The notes: generated by a model from the letters alone, not told the origin. 64,000 bases of DNA from Mesorhizobium ciceri WSM4083 (GCF_000519305.1 NZ_JAFG01000003.1:437070-501069), one strand, 5' to 3'. Positions 8,285 to 16,369 are shown, counted from the first letter of the stretch. Program-made: numbers and translations.

Positions 8285-8406
8285 CAGAAACAAAAAAACC
8301 CGCCTCGGCGGCGGGTCATTGGCGCAACTCAGCACCATGGACAAAAATGTAGCATAGCTGCACTCACCCCGTCAACCGTTTTTTGAGAAAAAATTCCTAG
8401 ACCGGT
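8285..8406. repeat. Direct repeat, copy B
   Basis: Second copy of the 7470-7590 element with a handful of substitutions; one compensates within the terminator stem-loop (loop TCGGC instead of TGGC). Its right edge enters ACCGGTCGG, where the copies stop matching. Confidence 0.85.
8290..8339 (-). ncRNA. Putative short RNA, copy B
   Basis: Same layout as copy A: -35 TTGACG at 8375-8370, 18-bp spacer, -10 TACATT at 8351-8346, then about 50 nt to an ACCCGCC/GGCGGGT hairpin with seven U. Preservation of promoter, spacing and terminator in both copies argues for a transcribed unit. Confidence 0.5.
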
Positions 8407-8546
8407 CGGAACTCCCACTCGGAGCGACGCTGGCAGCTGCGTAAAACCCTGCTTTTGCCGGCCGCTGGTCATAAGCCGGCAGGTGTGAAATCATTCGTCG
8501 AAGCTCATGGAATGATTCCCGTCGCACGGCCTTGTGGGAGAGGACG

Positions 8547-8816
8547 ATGGACAGACCAGCCATGGCATCCGTGTACAGGATGCGGCATGCACCGGCCACG
8601 GTTTCCGGGGTGCGCAGCACCGGCCAAGGTCAGGCCGATCCGGTCATCCGCGTGCGTTCGCTGGGCGAAGCCATCCGTTTCGTCGCCAACGCCTACCCCC
8701 AATACGACATCGGCGCCGTCGCCATCAGCTGTGGGGATGTTTCGATCGGCAGCCTCGGCAACCTGGAGGTCAAGGCGCTGTGGCGCGAATATGGCGAACG
8801 GCTGACGCAGGAATAG
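8547..8816 (+). CDS. Hypothetical protein
   Basis: 89 residues. GAGAGGA lies 5 nt before the ATG. The C-terminal half (VIRVRSLGEAIRFVANAYPQYDIGAVAISCGDVSIGSLGNLEVKALWREYGERL) looks like a compact alpha/beta fold. No family recognised, no signal peptide. A GTG at 8532 in frame is an alternative start. Confidence 0.6.
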   Translation: MDRPAMASVYRMRHAPATVSGVRSTGQGQADPVIRVRSLGEAIRFVANAYPQYDIGAVAISCGDVSIGSLGNLEVKALWREYGERLTQE

Positions 8817-8889
8817 GCGTTCGCCCGCAGCCTTTCTGGAGCGGAAATGCCGCTCGCGCGTTTCAACCCCAGCCACGGGAGCAATCGCC

Positions 8890-9195
8890 ATGAATGTCGC
8901 CAACCTGCAACTCGAAGGCCTGTTGATGGCCGTCGCCTCGATCAACCGCCTCCTGGTTCAAAAGGGGGTGCTGACGGCGGAGGAGATCGACCTGGCCTTG
9001 CGCAAGACCGAGGCCGGCGAAACCAACCAGGAGCGGTCCGAAGGCATGTCCGCGTCCAGCCGCGACGCCGTCAACTTCCCGATCCGGCTGCTGGAACTCG
9101 CCAACCAGTGCCAGCCGGAGGCGGAGATGCCGTCCTTTTCGAAGCTGGCCCGCATGGTCGGCAAGATAAAGGAACCCTACAACGACCAGCTGTGA
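8890..9195 (+). CDS. Hypothetical protein, mostly helical
   Basis: 101 residues, GGGAG 9 nt before the ATG. The N-terminal 45 residues (LEGLLMAVASINRLLVQKGVLTAEEIDLALRKTEAG style) form an amphipathic helix-turn-helix-like segment; the rest has a second helix (PIRLLELANQC) and a basic end. It lies 73 bp after the previous gene and may share its transcript. No family assigned. Confidence 0.65.
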   Translation: MNVANLQLEGLLMAVASINRLLVQKGVLTAEEIDLALRKTEAGETNQERSEGMSASSRDAVNFPIRLLELANQCQPEAEMPSFSKLARMVGKIKEPYNDQL

Positions 9196-9244
9196 GCGGT
9201 GCCGGCGGGCCGGCGTGCGTCCGCGGTGGCCCGCTGTCCTCGCC

Positions 9245-9673
9245 TCAAGCCCTGCCCGGCCATCCCGAATTGAGCGAAAGCACCTTGCCCGGTCCATGTA
9301 CGGCCGCAAACAGCAGTCCGGCCAGGAACGAAAAATGGTCGACGAAGAAGCCGAATTCGGCCTGGTTGCCGGCCCAGTGGCTGGGTCCGTGAAAGGCAAA
9401 AGCGAGGAACAGCACATAGGCGGCGGCGACCAGGGCTGCCTGCGAGAAGAAGGCGCCGGTCAGGAAGCACAGCACCAGCGCGACTTCCAGGATCGCCGCG
9501 CACCAGGCCAGGAACAGCGGAAACGGAAAGCCGGCAGCGGCGATATAGCCGGCGGTGGCCGCCATGCCCATGAATTTGAAGGTCACGGCCATCAGGAAGA
9601 CGCCGGCGAAGATCAGCCGGGCGATGAGAAGGGCCGCGGTCTGCCACGGCGATTGAATGATTTGCGACGACAT
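9245..9673 (-). CDS. DoxX family membrane protein
   Basis: 142 residues, four predicted membrane helices with the DoxX pattern: LLIARLIFAGVFLMAVTFKFMG in helix 1, then AGYIAAAGFPFPLFLAWCAAILEVALVL. DoxX proteins are small inner-membrane proteins linked to redox or thiosulfate metabolism, but their role is mostly undefined. The ATG at 9673 begins MSSQIIQSPW; longer upstream frames are not needed. Confidence 0.8.
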   Translation of the reverse strand: MSSQIIQSPWQTAALLIARLIFAGVFLMAVTFKFMGMAATAGYIAAAGFPFPLFLAWCAAILEVALVLCFLTGAFFSQAALVAAAYVLFLAFAFHGPSHWAGNQAEFGFFVDHFSFLAGLLFAAVHGPGKVLSLNSGWPGRA

Positions 9674-9867
9674 GCTCGTTCTCCAGCTTCGCAGGTTGCT
9701 CGCTCCTAGGACGCGCGACGGGCGCCAGCTCCGACACGCCAGGCCAATTTTTATCGACAGGGCGCTTGCCGCGGGTCGAAGCAGGCCTCGAAGCCTCGCA
9801 CCCACCGAACGATTTTCGGCTTGCCGGCTGACGGTATAGTGTTGCTCGCTCAAAGGGGGAAACGGAC

Positions 9868-10059
9868 ATGGCCAAGGCATTGACCATCGGCGCACCGCGG
9901 CATCCAGCGATGAGCACCGCCTACGAACAGCAATGCAGGGATATGCTGGCTCCGCATCTCGACGCCCTGCTCCGCAAGGTCGAGGCCGCCGGCTGGGACC
10001 GCGGGCAGGCCGCCTCGGGGCTCATGTATCTCGCCGCGATGCGGCTGAAGCCGGCCTGA
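9868..10059 (+). CDS. Small hypothetical protein
   Basis: 63 residues, preceded by GGGGGA about 8 nt upstream. It is helical (CRDMLAPHLDALLRKVEAAGWDRGQAASGLMYLAAMRL) without signal or membrane segments. Not recognised. Confidence 0.6.
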   Translation: MAKALTIGAPRHPAMSTAYEQQCRDMLAPHLDALLRKVEAAGWDRGQAASGLMYLAAMRLKPA

Positions 10060-10551
10060 CGACGCGCCGGCCCGAACGGCTTTCCCGCGCCTCGCGCGAT
10101 TGAAACTTGTTGGTAATCACGGACGTGATATTGTTAGCCGGGGCTAATGCAGCGGTGTGCCGGTGCAGCGATTTTGGGTGGGCTGAAATTTGCGAACAAG
10201 CGTCAGGTTTGGGGCGATATCGCGTGGCGTGGGGTCGGCGACGCTGGAATGCAGCGGCTGCGGCGGCGCTGGCCAGGTCTTCCAATGCCCGCGCTGGACG
10301 AGTTCCAACGGCCATTGCTGCCCTGCCGGCACCCACCGGCGCGGCTGCCCCGGCCTCAGCGCGGCATGCTCCGAATGTGACGGCGACCACGCTGCCGACG
10401 CCGACCCGATGCGGCCATCGGCCTGATACAGGCCGGTTGCGGCCTGGACATGTCGCCGGGTGGAACCGGCGGCGCCGATCTGTGTTATGTCGTGTTGATC
10501 GCGGGCGCCGAAGGTTGCGCGTTTCCCCGACAACAGAAAGCGAGGCCTGAG
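10060..10551. other. 492-bp region without a secure gene
   Basis: The most gene-like frame is 10190-10426 (+), 78 codons from a TTG, with a Cys-rich pattern CSGCGG...CC...CPG...CSEC. It has no ribosome site and its composition matches background, so it may be a decayed zinc-ribbon gene or chance. Long minus-strand frames here are compositional shadows. No repeat or RNA gene was seen. Confidence 0.4.
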
Positions 10552-10731
10552 ATGGCTGACGACAAGTCGAAGACGAAACAGGACCGCAAGCTGGTTTCGA
10601 GCGAAGAGCCCTACGAGGTTGCAGCCTTTGCCCGCAAATACGGCATTCCGCCAAGCGAGGCACAGACCATCATCAAGCGCTACGGACCCTCGCGCAAGAA
10701 GCTCGACGCCCATATGGCGGCCCGCGGCTAG
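10552..10731 (+). CDS. DUF3606-like small protein
   Basis: 59 residues: MADDKSKTKQDRK, then EEPYEVAAFARKYGIPPSEAQTIIKRYGPSRKKLDAHM. The charged head and the tyrosine-x-V...W/F..K.G...E helix-turn-helix body resemble DUF3606, small proteins common in rhizobia and of unknown function. GAGGCCTGAG precedes the ATG. Confidence 0.75.
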   Translation: MADDKSKTKQDRKLVSSEEPYEVAAFARKYGIPPSEAQTIIKRYGPSRKKLDAHMAARG

Positions 10732-10902
10732 CCGAAACCATTTCGCCTGGGCGGCGTTGAAGATGCTGCGGGCCGTGTCAACCGGGCCTGGTGGTACGGT
10801 GAACAGGATGTCTTTTTCCCGGTTTCTCATCCTGGCCAACGAAACGGCAGACGAGCATCTGTCCCACCCGGCCCGCAGCGCCACGTATTGAGGGAGGGCG
10901 TC

Positions 10903-11346
10903 ATGTCCGACACCATACGCAGGACCGGCAGTTGCCTGTGCGGCGGCGTGCAGTTCGAGGTTCACGGCGCGCCGTTGCGCGTCGGCCTGTGTCATTGCAA
11001 AGATTGCCGCAAGGCCGGCGGTTCGGTCTATTCGGCCTTTGCCATCTGGCCGCGCGAGGCTTTCGAGACCACCGGCCTCGTCAGCTCCTATGGCACGCGC
11101 AGCTTTTGCCCGACATGCGGCGGCCGCGTCGCCTGGGTCGACGACAACGAAGCCGAGGTGGCGATCGGCAGCCTCGACATCGCGCCGACCGATCTCGTGC
11201 CCGAATATGAATTGTGGACCTCCAGGCGCGAGACCTGGCTGCACGCTTTGCCCGGCGCCGAACAGTTCGAGCACGACCGCCCAACGGCGCACAACGCCGA
11301 AGCGCCGACACCGAGATCGCTGTCGGACATCGACGCCGAGATTTGA
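10903..11346 (+). CDS. GFA family (CENP-V/GFA domain) zinc protein
   Basis: 147 residues. Cys ligands of the GFA fold are present: SCLCGGV near residue 11, LCHCKDCRKAGGS near 33, and FCPTCGG near 69. Many family members were named glutathione-dependent formaldehyde-activating enzymes, but the activity is not established for most. AGGGAGGG is 5 nt from the ATG. It stands alone between small genes of unknown role. Confidence 0.85.
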   Translation: MSDTIRRTGSCLCGGVQFEVHGAPLRVGLCHCKDCRKAGGSVYSAFAIWPREAFETTGLVSSYGTRSFCPTCGGRVAWVDDNEAEVAIGSLDIAPTDLVPEYELWTSRRETWLHALPGAEQFEHDRPTAHNAEAPTPRSLSDIDAEI

Positions 11347-11440
11347 TCTCTGCGGAAGGGAACCCTGCCCTGTTGCCGACGTTACCGGATGCCTCTCACG
11401 CATGTCGCCCGGCGACTTGCGGCAATCATGGAGACGACCG

Positions 11441-11677
11441 TTGAACGACAAGATGTTTCCCCGCCCCATCAGGCTGAAATTCGCGCCTGAGCGCGAGCGC
11501 ATCATCCGCAGCGCCTGGGAAGGTCTGGAATGCCTCGGCGACTGGCCGGCTGGCCAGGGACGGCGCTACCGGGCAGCGTTGCGCAGCTGCCGCGATGCGC
11601 TGGATGGCTGGACGCCGCCGGAAAAAGCGATGCGGGCGGTGATCGACGCCGCGCGCGAAGCAAAACTCCTGCAGTAA
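11441..11677 (+). CDS. DUF982 protein, first of tandem pair
   Basis: 78 residues from a TTG at 11441 that has GGAGA 6 nt upstream; the ATG at 11453 lacks a ribosome site. The DUF982 pattern is clear: PIRLKF...RIIRSAWEGLECLGDWPAGQGRRYRAALRSCRDALDG...AMRAVIDAAREAKL. DUF982 proteins are short, rhizobia-enriched, often multicopy and of unknown function. A second member follows 14 bp downstream. Confidence 0.75.
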   Translation: MNDKMFPRPIRLKFAPERERIIRSAWEGLECLGDWPAGQGRRYRAALRSCRDALDGWTPPEKAMRAVIDAAREAKLLQ

Positions 11678-11691
11678 TTGGAAAACAGGAC

Positions 11692-11937
11692 ATGTCCGAG
11701 CTCATCCTGCCCACGCCGATGCGGATCAAGCCGCACGGGTCGGACACGATCCGCGACGTCGCCACGCTCAAGGATGCCAGCGAAATCCTGATCGACTGGC
11801 CGCAGGCCAAGCGCGGCCCGTTCTACCAGGCGGCGCGCGAGAAAGTCGAAGCCGCATTGGAAACCAAGACAGGCGCCGCCGAGGCGCAGGAAGCCTTCGC
11901 AGCGCTCTGCAGCCACGCCGGCGTCTTGGTGCGATAG
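11692..11937 (+). CDS. DUF982 protein, second of tandem pair
   Basis: 81 residues; AGGA is 1-4 nt before the ATG region. The core HGSDTIRDVATLKDASEILIDWPQAKRGPFYQAAREKVEAAL and a C-terminal AFAALCSHAGVLV match DUF982. It probably shares a transcript with the gene at 11441-11677 and arose by tandem duplication, though the two are now strongly diverged. Confidence 0.75.
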   Translation: MSELILPTPMRIKPHGSDTIRDVATLKDASEILIDWPQAKRGPFYQAAREKVEAALETKTGAAEAQEAFAALCSHAGVLVR

Positions 11938-11954
11938 CGGTTTCCATAAAAAGA

Positions 11955-11983
11955 AGCAGGCGGGGCATCGTGCCTCGCCTGCT
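11955..11983. terminator. Bidirectional terminator
   Basis: A 12-bp stem AGCAGGCGGGGC / GCCTCGCCTGCT with one wobble pair, a four-base loop, T-run GCTTTG on plus and TTCTTTTT on minus. It ends the DUF982 pair and the convergent small membrane gene at 11987-12121. Confidence 0.8.
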
Positions 11984-11986
11984 TTG

Positions 11987-12121
11987 TCATTTCGTTGGAA
12001 GCTCGCCCTGGACAATCGGCTGAGAGGTTTCGAAGCCAAAACTCTTCGGCGCCAGAAGAATCAAGGCAATCACGATGGCTATCGAGGCAAGCAACGTGGC
12101 CGTGGTCGCAATATCTCTCAC
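11987..12121 (-). CDS. 44-residue single-span membrane protein (GTG start)
   Basis: Read from GTG at 12121: an Arg-Asp head, a membrane helix TLLASIAIVIALILLAPK (about residues 10-26), then a polar tail ending LPTK. GGAGAG lies 6 nt before the GTG and the terminator at 11955-11983 follows the stop. Ribosome site, hydrophobic helix and terminator together make it a credible small protein. No family known. Confidence 0.55.
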   Translation of the reverse strand: MRDIATTATLLASIAIVIALILLAPKSFGFETSQPIVQGELPTK

Positions 12122-12211
12122 GATAATCTCTCCGAATTCCAAGTTGTGAGAGAAACGCTCCTGAGATAACGAGGTTCCATTAGCTTGCGCGATAATACCA
12201 GCCAGCGGCGT

Positions 12212-12514
12212 TTATTGCTTCGGCGGCTGGGGCGGCACTTCACCCGGCTTGATCACCGGCGTCTTGCCTTCGTCGGGGGCCGGCGCCGCCATGCCCTGGT
12301 CGCCCGTCGGGGGCGGTTTCAGCACGCCGCCGCAGTCGTTGAGCTTCGCGGTCAAATTGCCGCCATCGGCCTGCTGTCCAGGCTGCTGTTTTGCCCCTTG
12401 CTCGGTCTGGGCCCTGCATTTGTCGGCCTGCGGCGCCTCGTTCTGCTGCTGGGCCGCGGCCGGCACTGCTAGCGCCAGCATAAGGCCGATTGGCATGATG
12501 GCGAGAATTCTCAT
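12212..12514 (-). CDS. Small periplasmic Gln/Pro-rich protein
   Basis: 100 residues. Signal peptide (1-21, LALAVPAAA), then a Gln-rich body with two Cys (KCRAQ and NDCGG), likely a disulfide, and a Pro-rich tail (KPPPTGDQG...PPQPPKQ). AAGGAGG is 6 nt before the ATG. Low complexity and secretion suggest an envelope protein; no function assigned. Confidence 0.7.
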   Translation of the reverse strand: MRILAIMPIGLMLALAVPAAAQQQNEAPQADKCRAQTEQGAKQQPGQQADGGNLTAKLNDCGGVLKPPPTGDQGMAAPAPDEGKTPVIKPGEVPPQPPKQ

Positions 12515-12659
12515 CACTGCCTCCTTCTTTCTTTCACGGTCGCCCGCGGCGACCTTCCCTTCACAGGACAACGCCTGTCGGCGAAAAAGGTTGGCCGCCT
12601 CGCCGGGCGGCATTGCAACCAAATCCGTTTGCCGGCCGTTGCGCGTGCCGGAGGCGGTG

Positions 12660-13598
12660 ATGTTCGACGGTTTTCAAGACGCTGAAATCGACACCGGCGA
12701 TGCCAACATATTCTGCCTGCGTGCCGGCGGCGGGCCGCCATTGCTGTTGCTGCACGGCTTTCCGCAGACGCACCTGATGTGGCGCGACATCGCGCCCGCC
12801 CTGGCCAGCCGGTTCAGCGTCGTCTGTGCTGACCTGCGCGGCTATGGCCGCAGTTCCTGTCCGGCATCCATTCCGGACCACGCACCTTATGCCAAGCGTG
12901 CCATGGCCGCCGATATGACGAGGCTGATGGAGAAGCTGGGGTTCAGCAGCTTCATGGTCGCCGGCCATGATCGCGGAGGGCGTGTCGCCTACCGCATGGC
13001 GCTCGATCATCGGGGCAGCATCGACAAGCTCGCCGTTCTCGACATCGTGCCGACCGCCGATGCCTGGGACCGGGCCGACGCCAGGCTGGCGCTGGGTTAT
13101 TGGCCATGGTCGCTGCTGGCGCAGCCCGAGCCGTTGCCGGAAAAGATCCTGTCCGGCGCCGCCGAGGCGATCGTCGACAATGCGCTCGACGGCTGGGGCT
13201 CGTCGTCATCGGCGTTTCCAGCCGAAGTGCGTCAGGCCTATGTCGAGGCCTTGCGCGCGCCTGCCCACGCCCATGCCATCTGCGAGGAATATCGGGCGGC
13301 AGCCACGCTCGATCGCGAGCACGACCATGCCGACAAGGCAGCCGGCCGGCGCATTCGCTGCCCGCTGCTGGCGCTATGGAGCGGTCAGGGCGCGTTGGCG
13401 CAATGGTATGCCGGCGAAGGCGGGCCGCAGGCGCTGTGGCGCGGCTGGGCCGACGATGTGTGGGGCCAGGCGATGCCAGGCGGACACTTCTTTCCCGAGG
13501 AGAATCCGGCGCGGACGGCCGATCTGCTGGCCGGCTTCTTCGGTGAAACCAGTCACGGCATCTCTCGGCGAACGGGATTACCTTCGCCCTCCCTTTGA
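12660..13598 (+). CDS. Alpha/beta hydrolase, fluoroacetate-dehalogenase-like
   Basis: 312 residues from ATG 12660 with GGAGG 5 nt upstream. Oxyanion motif LLLHGFPQTHLMW (30-41), DLRGYG, nucleophile elbow AGHDRGGRVAYRMALDH with Asp 104 and Arg 105/108, and C-terminal catalytic His in GGHFFPEE follow the haloacetate/fluoroacetate dehalogenase and soluble epoxide hydrolase pattern. In characterised fluoroacetate dehalogenases a His-Trp pair in YWHW helps hold the halide; here the text is YWPW, the His being Pro 149. The substrate may therefore differ. The end overlaps the convergent mgtC-like gene by 21 bp. Confidence 0.85.
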   Translation: MFDGFQDAEIDTGDANIFCLRAGGGPPLLLLHGFPQTHLMWRDIAPALASRFSVVCADLRGYGRSSCPASIPDHAPYAKRAMAADMTRLMEKLGFSSFMVAGHDRGGRVAYRMALDHRGSIDKLAVLDIVPTADAWDRADARLALGYWPWSLLAQPEPLPEKILSGAAEAIVDNALDGWGSSSSAFPAEVRQAYVEALRAPAHAHAICEEYRAAATLDREHDHADKAAGRRIRCPLLALWSGQGALAQWYAGEGGPQALWRGWADDVWGQAMPGGHFFPEENPARTADLLAGFFGETSHGISRRTGLPSPSL

Positions 13599-14126
13599 TC
13601 GGGCCGAGGCCCCCTCCTTCTCCGCCTTTGCCTGACTGCCTTCATCACCGGCGGCAAGGCCGGGTCCGCTTTCGAACCGGCGCAGAAAGCCGGCAACGAT
13701 CAGCACGATCAGCGTGCCGAACCCGGCCACTTGCCAAAGACCCAGTCCGCAGGCGACGCCGATCGCGCCCGCCAGCCACATGCCGGCGCCGGTCGTCAGC
13801 CCATGCACCTCGCCGCGCGAAAACATGATCGAGCCGGCGGCGAGGAAAGCGACGCCGGCGGTCACCGCCTCGACCACCCGGATCGGATCGACCTTGACCG
13901 ATTCCCCCGCGAACATCGGCGCGTGCACGATCTCGACCGTCAGGATGCCGAAGGTGGCGGCGGCGACGCAGACGAGGATATGCGTGCGAAGTCCGGCCGG
14001 GCGATTGCGCCATTCGCGTTCGAAACCGATGACCGCGCCGTAGAGCGTCGCCAGCAACAGCCTTGCCGCGATGACCGGAAACGAGGTGTAGGTGGGATGG
14101 CCGAATTCCTCGACGAGCTGTTCCAT
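13578..14126 (-). CDS. MgtC/SapB family membrane protein
   Basis: 182 residues. The MgtC signature is plain: LLLATLYGAVIGFEREWRNRPAGLRTHILVCVAAATFGIL, then GVAFLAAGSIMFSRGEVHGLTTGAGMWLAGAIGVACGLG. About four membrane helices and a charged cytoplasmic tail. Family members act in Mg2+ homeostasis or as ATP-synthase modulators in some pathogens; here the role is unknown. GGAGGGG is 6 nt before ATG 14126. Confidence 0.85.
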   Translation of the reverse strand: MEQLVEEFGHPTYTSFPVIAARLLLATLYGAVIGFEREWRNRPAGLRTHILVCVAAATFGILTVEIVHAPMFAGESVKVDPIRVVEAVTAGVAFLAAGSIMFSRGEVHGLTTGAGMWLAGAIGVACGLGLWQVAGFGTLIVLIVAGFLRRFESGPGLAAGDEGSQAKAEKEGASARSKGGRR

Positions 14127-14263
14127 GATGTCCCCTCCGAAAGCTTGACGCCACAACGCGGCCGCCGGGTCACGGTTCCTGAATCCGTCGCCGGATGCGG
14201 CAAGGATGCGGCCGTTTTTGAAATCGCATCTGTCGGGGTGTTGATGGAACGACCCTCAAGGGC

Positions 14264-15319
14264 TCAGGACGTTTCGGTTTCAGGCAGGTCGGCGCCCAAC
14301 TGCGGAACGATGATCGAATCCAGCGGCGCCGTCAGCGACCAGCTGAGATGGCCCGGGCTGCGATCCAGCACCGCCAGGCCGTTCAGCGATTGCGGCGCGA
14401 CCCGTTGCAGGACGACGGTGCCGAAACCCTTGCGCGTGCTTTCGTCCCGACGCTCTCCCTCACGCACCGGCATCGTCTCGTCCCAGAGCAGATGGATTTC
14501 CAGCTTGTCCGAAGCGCCTTCGACGATCCGCCAGGTGATCTCCAGCCGCCCGGCCTCGCTCGCCAGCGCGCCATATTTGGAAGAGTTGGTGCCGAGCTCA
14601 TGAAACGCCATGCCGAGATTTTGCACGGCATTCGGCTGCAAGGTCAAAAGCGGTCCCGACAGCGATACCCGCGCCTCGTGACCGAACGGCTTGAGCTGCT
14701 CCTGGGCGAGGTCGAAGAGGCTGGCGCCGGCCCATTCCGAGTTCACCAGCAGATCGTGCGACCGCGACAGCGCCATGATGCGGGAACGGATCAACTCCTC
14801 GAATTCACGCGGATCGGTCGAGCGTTTGCTGGTCTCCCGGATCATCGAGAGGATCACCGCGAACTGGTTCTTGACGCGATGGTTCACCTCGCGGAGCAAA
14901 AGCCTGATCCGGCGCTCGCTCTCCTTGCTGGCGGTGATGTCGCGGGCGATCTTCGAGGCGCCGATGATCTCGCCGGACGCGTTCCTGATCGGCGAAATGG
15001 TCAGCGACACGGCGATGAGGCCGCCATCCTTGTGCCGGCGGATCGTCTCATAGCTGGCCAGGAGTTCGCCCTTGCGAATCCGGCTGATGATGTCGGTCTC
15101 TTCATCCTTGAGATGATCGGGGATGAGCATGAGCACGGACCGGCCGACGGCCTCTTCGGCGGTGTAGCCGAACATGCGTTGCGCCGCCGCGTTCCAACTG
15201 GTGATGATGCTGTTCAGATCCTTGCTGACGATGGCGTCGAAGGATGAATCGACAATCGCCGCCAACCGCGCATCGGCGGTGATGGCGATCAAGGCATCAC
15301 GGCCCGCCAAATCTGTCAC
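14264..15319 (-). CDS. PAS-HWE sensor histidine kinase
   Basis: About 351 residues from GTG 15319, which has GGGAGAAGGGG 6 nt upstream; the ATG at 15340 lacks a ribosome site. One PAS domain (about 15-135, VDSSFDAIVSKDLNSIITSWNAAAQRMFGYTAEE) is followed by the HWE kinase core: phosphoacceptor RLLLREVNHRVKNQF, N-box FHELGTNSSKYGALAS and LLWDE. HWE kinases phosphorylate general stress or light-response regulators in alphaproteobacteria. No partner regulator is adjacent and there is no membrane segment, so it is a cytosolic orphan kinase. Confidence 0.85.
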   Translation of the reverse strand: MTDLAGRDALIAITADARLAAIVDSSFDAIVSKDLNSIITSWNAAAQRMFGYTAEEAVGRSVLMLIPDHLKDEETDIISRIRKGELLASYETIRRHKDGGLIAVSLTISPIRNASGEIIGASKIARDITASKESERRIRLLLREVNHRVKNQFAVILSMIRETSKRSTDPREFEELIRSRIMALSRSHDLLVNSEWAGASLFDLAQEQLKPFGHEARVSLSGPLLTLQPNAVQNLGMAFHELGTNSSKYGALASEAGRLEITWRIVEGASDKLEIHLLWDETMPVREGERRDESTRKGFGTVVLQRVAPQSLNGLAVLDRSPGHLSWSLTAPLDSIIVPQLGADLPETETS

Positions 15320-15505
15320 TGTCGTCCCCTTCTCCCTCATGCGCGGATTGCGCGCATGGCCACCAATGCGCCGCGGTGCGTTTTGGTTGCAATCGCCTCC
15401 AACATTCCTCCCGGGAACAGTCCGGGCAGTTCATGTCCGGAACCTTGCGCGCCTGCGCGAGTTGCACCCGACACCCCCATGGACGGCTCAATAAGGAGGC
15501 ACACA

Positions 15506-15988
15506 ATGAGCGACGGCAACAGCGATCTCGACCGGGTCTGGAAACTGATGGACAGGATCGGTTTCTGTATGCTCGCCACTCGCGAAGGCGATGACATCCG
15601 CTCGCGACCGATGGCGGCGCATGTAGTGCGCGACGAAAACGCCATCTACTTCCTCACCGATGTCGACAGTCACAAGGATGACGAGATCGAAGCCGAGCCC
15701 AATGTCGGTCTCGCCTTCGCCGATTCAGGCGGCCAGAAATATGTTTCCGTCAGCGGTCTGGCGGCGGTTTCGAACGACCGCGCCAAGATCAGGGAGTTGT
15801 GGTCGACCCCGGCCAAGGCCTGGTGGGACAGCGCCGATGATCCTTCGATCCGCGTGCTTAAGGTGACGCCGAAAGACGCCCAGTATTGGGACAGCCCCGG
15901 CACCGTGGTCAGCTACGTGAAGATGCTGGCCGCAGCGGTCAGCGACAGCCGCCCGGAAATCGGTGACACCGGTAAGGTCAGGATGTAG
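15506..15988 (+). CDS. Pyridoxamine 5'-phosphate oxidase-like (general stress protein 26 type)
   Basis: 160 residues, perfect AAGGAGG 8 nt before the ATG. The split-barrel flavin fold shows as WKLMDRIGFCMLATREGDDIRSRPMAAHVVRDENAIYFLTDVDSHKDDEI, then FADSGGQKYVSVSGLA and WWDSADDPSIRVLKV. Proteins of this type bind FMN or F420-like cofactors and are linked to stress survival. Monocistronic. Confidence 0.85.
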   Translation: MSDGNSDLDRVWKLMDRIGFCMLATREGDDIRSRPMAAHVVRDENAIYFLTDVDSHKDDEIEAEPNVGLAFADSGGQKYVSVSGLAAVSNDRAKIRELWSTPAKAWWDSADDPSIRVLKVTPKDAQYWDSPGTVVSYVKMLAAAVSDSRPEIGDTGKVRM

Positions 15989-16079
15989 CCGGACGGCGTT
16001 GAAAATCCCGACATCAGTCAGATGTGCGAATGCCGGCGGGTCGCATTTTCGCATATTGCCGGCGGCATACCGGCGCGGA

Positions 16080-16277
16080 TCAGTCTGGCTTGGGAGGGTC
16101 AGGGGCATTCGGCACTGGCTCGGCCGAAGCCTCCCTTTGCGGACAGTCCTCATAGCTGTGGTCGCGCCCGCCGCAGAAAGAACAGCACATGGCCTCGCGA
16201 TCCCCGTTTCCGGGCCGCCATTGCGGGGTTTCGTAGGGCTTCCTGCCATCCATCCCCAGCAATGCGCGACGGACCAT
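16080..16277 (-). CDS. Short protein with CCHC zinc-knuckle motif
   Basis: About 65 residues from ATG 16277 (alternatives at 16253 and at the ATG of MCCSFCGG, which has GAGG just upstream). It contains CSFCGGRDHSYEDC, an exact C-x2-C-x4-H-x4-C zinc knuckle, followed by a Glu/Pro-rich tail. No strong ribosome site supports any one start. It overlaps no convincing plus-strand gene. The motif makes it more than a random frame, but the gene is unproven. Confidence 0.45.
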   Translation of the reverse strand: MVRRALLGMDGRKPYETPQWRPGNGDREAMCCSFCGGRDHSYEDCPQREASAEPVPNAPDPPKPD

Positions 16278-16369
16278 TTGGTTGCGCCGCCACAGACGGC
16301 CAGCCGGCGGTTGCGGAACCACCCGTCGGGATGCGAGTTTCGCCCGATACATCCATTCGAGGAACAGCC

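Noticed and set aside
2637-8406. Attachment sites of the prophage remnant
   Set aside because: The direct repeats at 7470 and 8285 do not flank the phage genes, and no tRNA or integrase is next to them, so att sites could not be named.
10190-10426. Cys-rich 78-codon frame as a zinc-ribbon gene
   Set aside because: No ribosome site, TTG start and irregular Cys spacing; kept only as a note in the intergenic entry.
10144-11505. Long minus-strand open frame (453 codons)
   Set aside because: It overlaps the DUF3606 and GFA genes, which have good ribosome sites and family motifs; its own translation has no domain and background composition.
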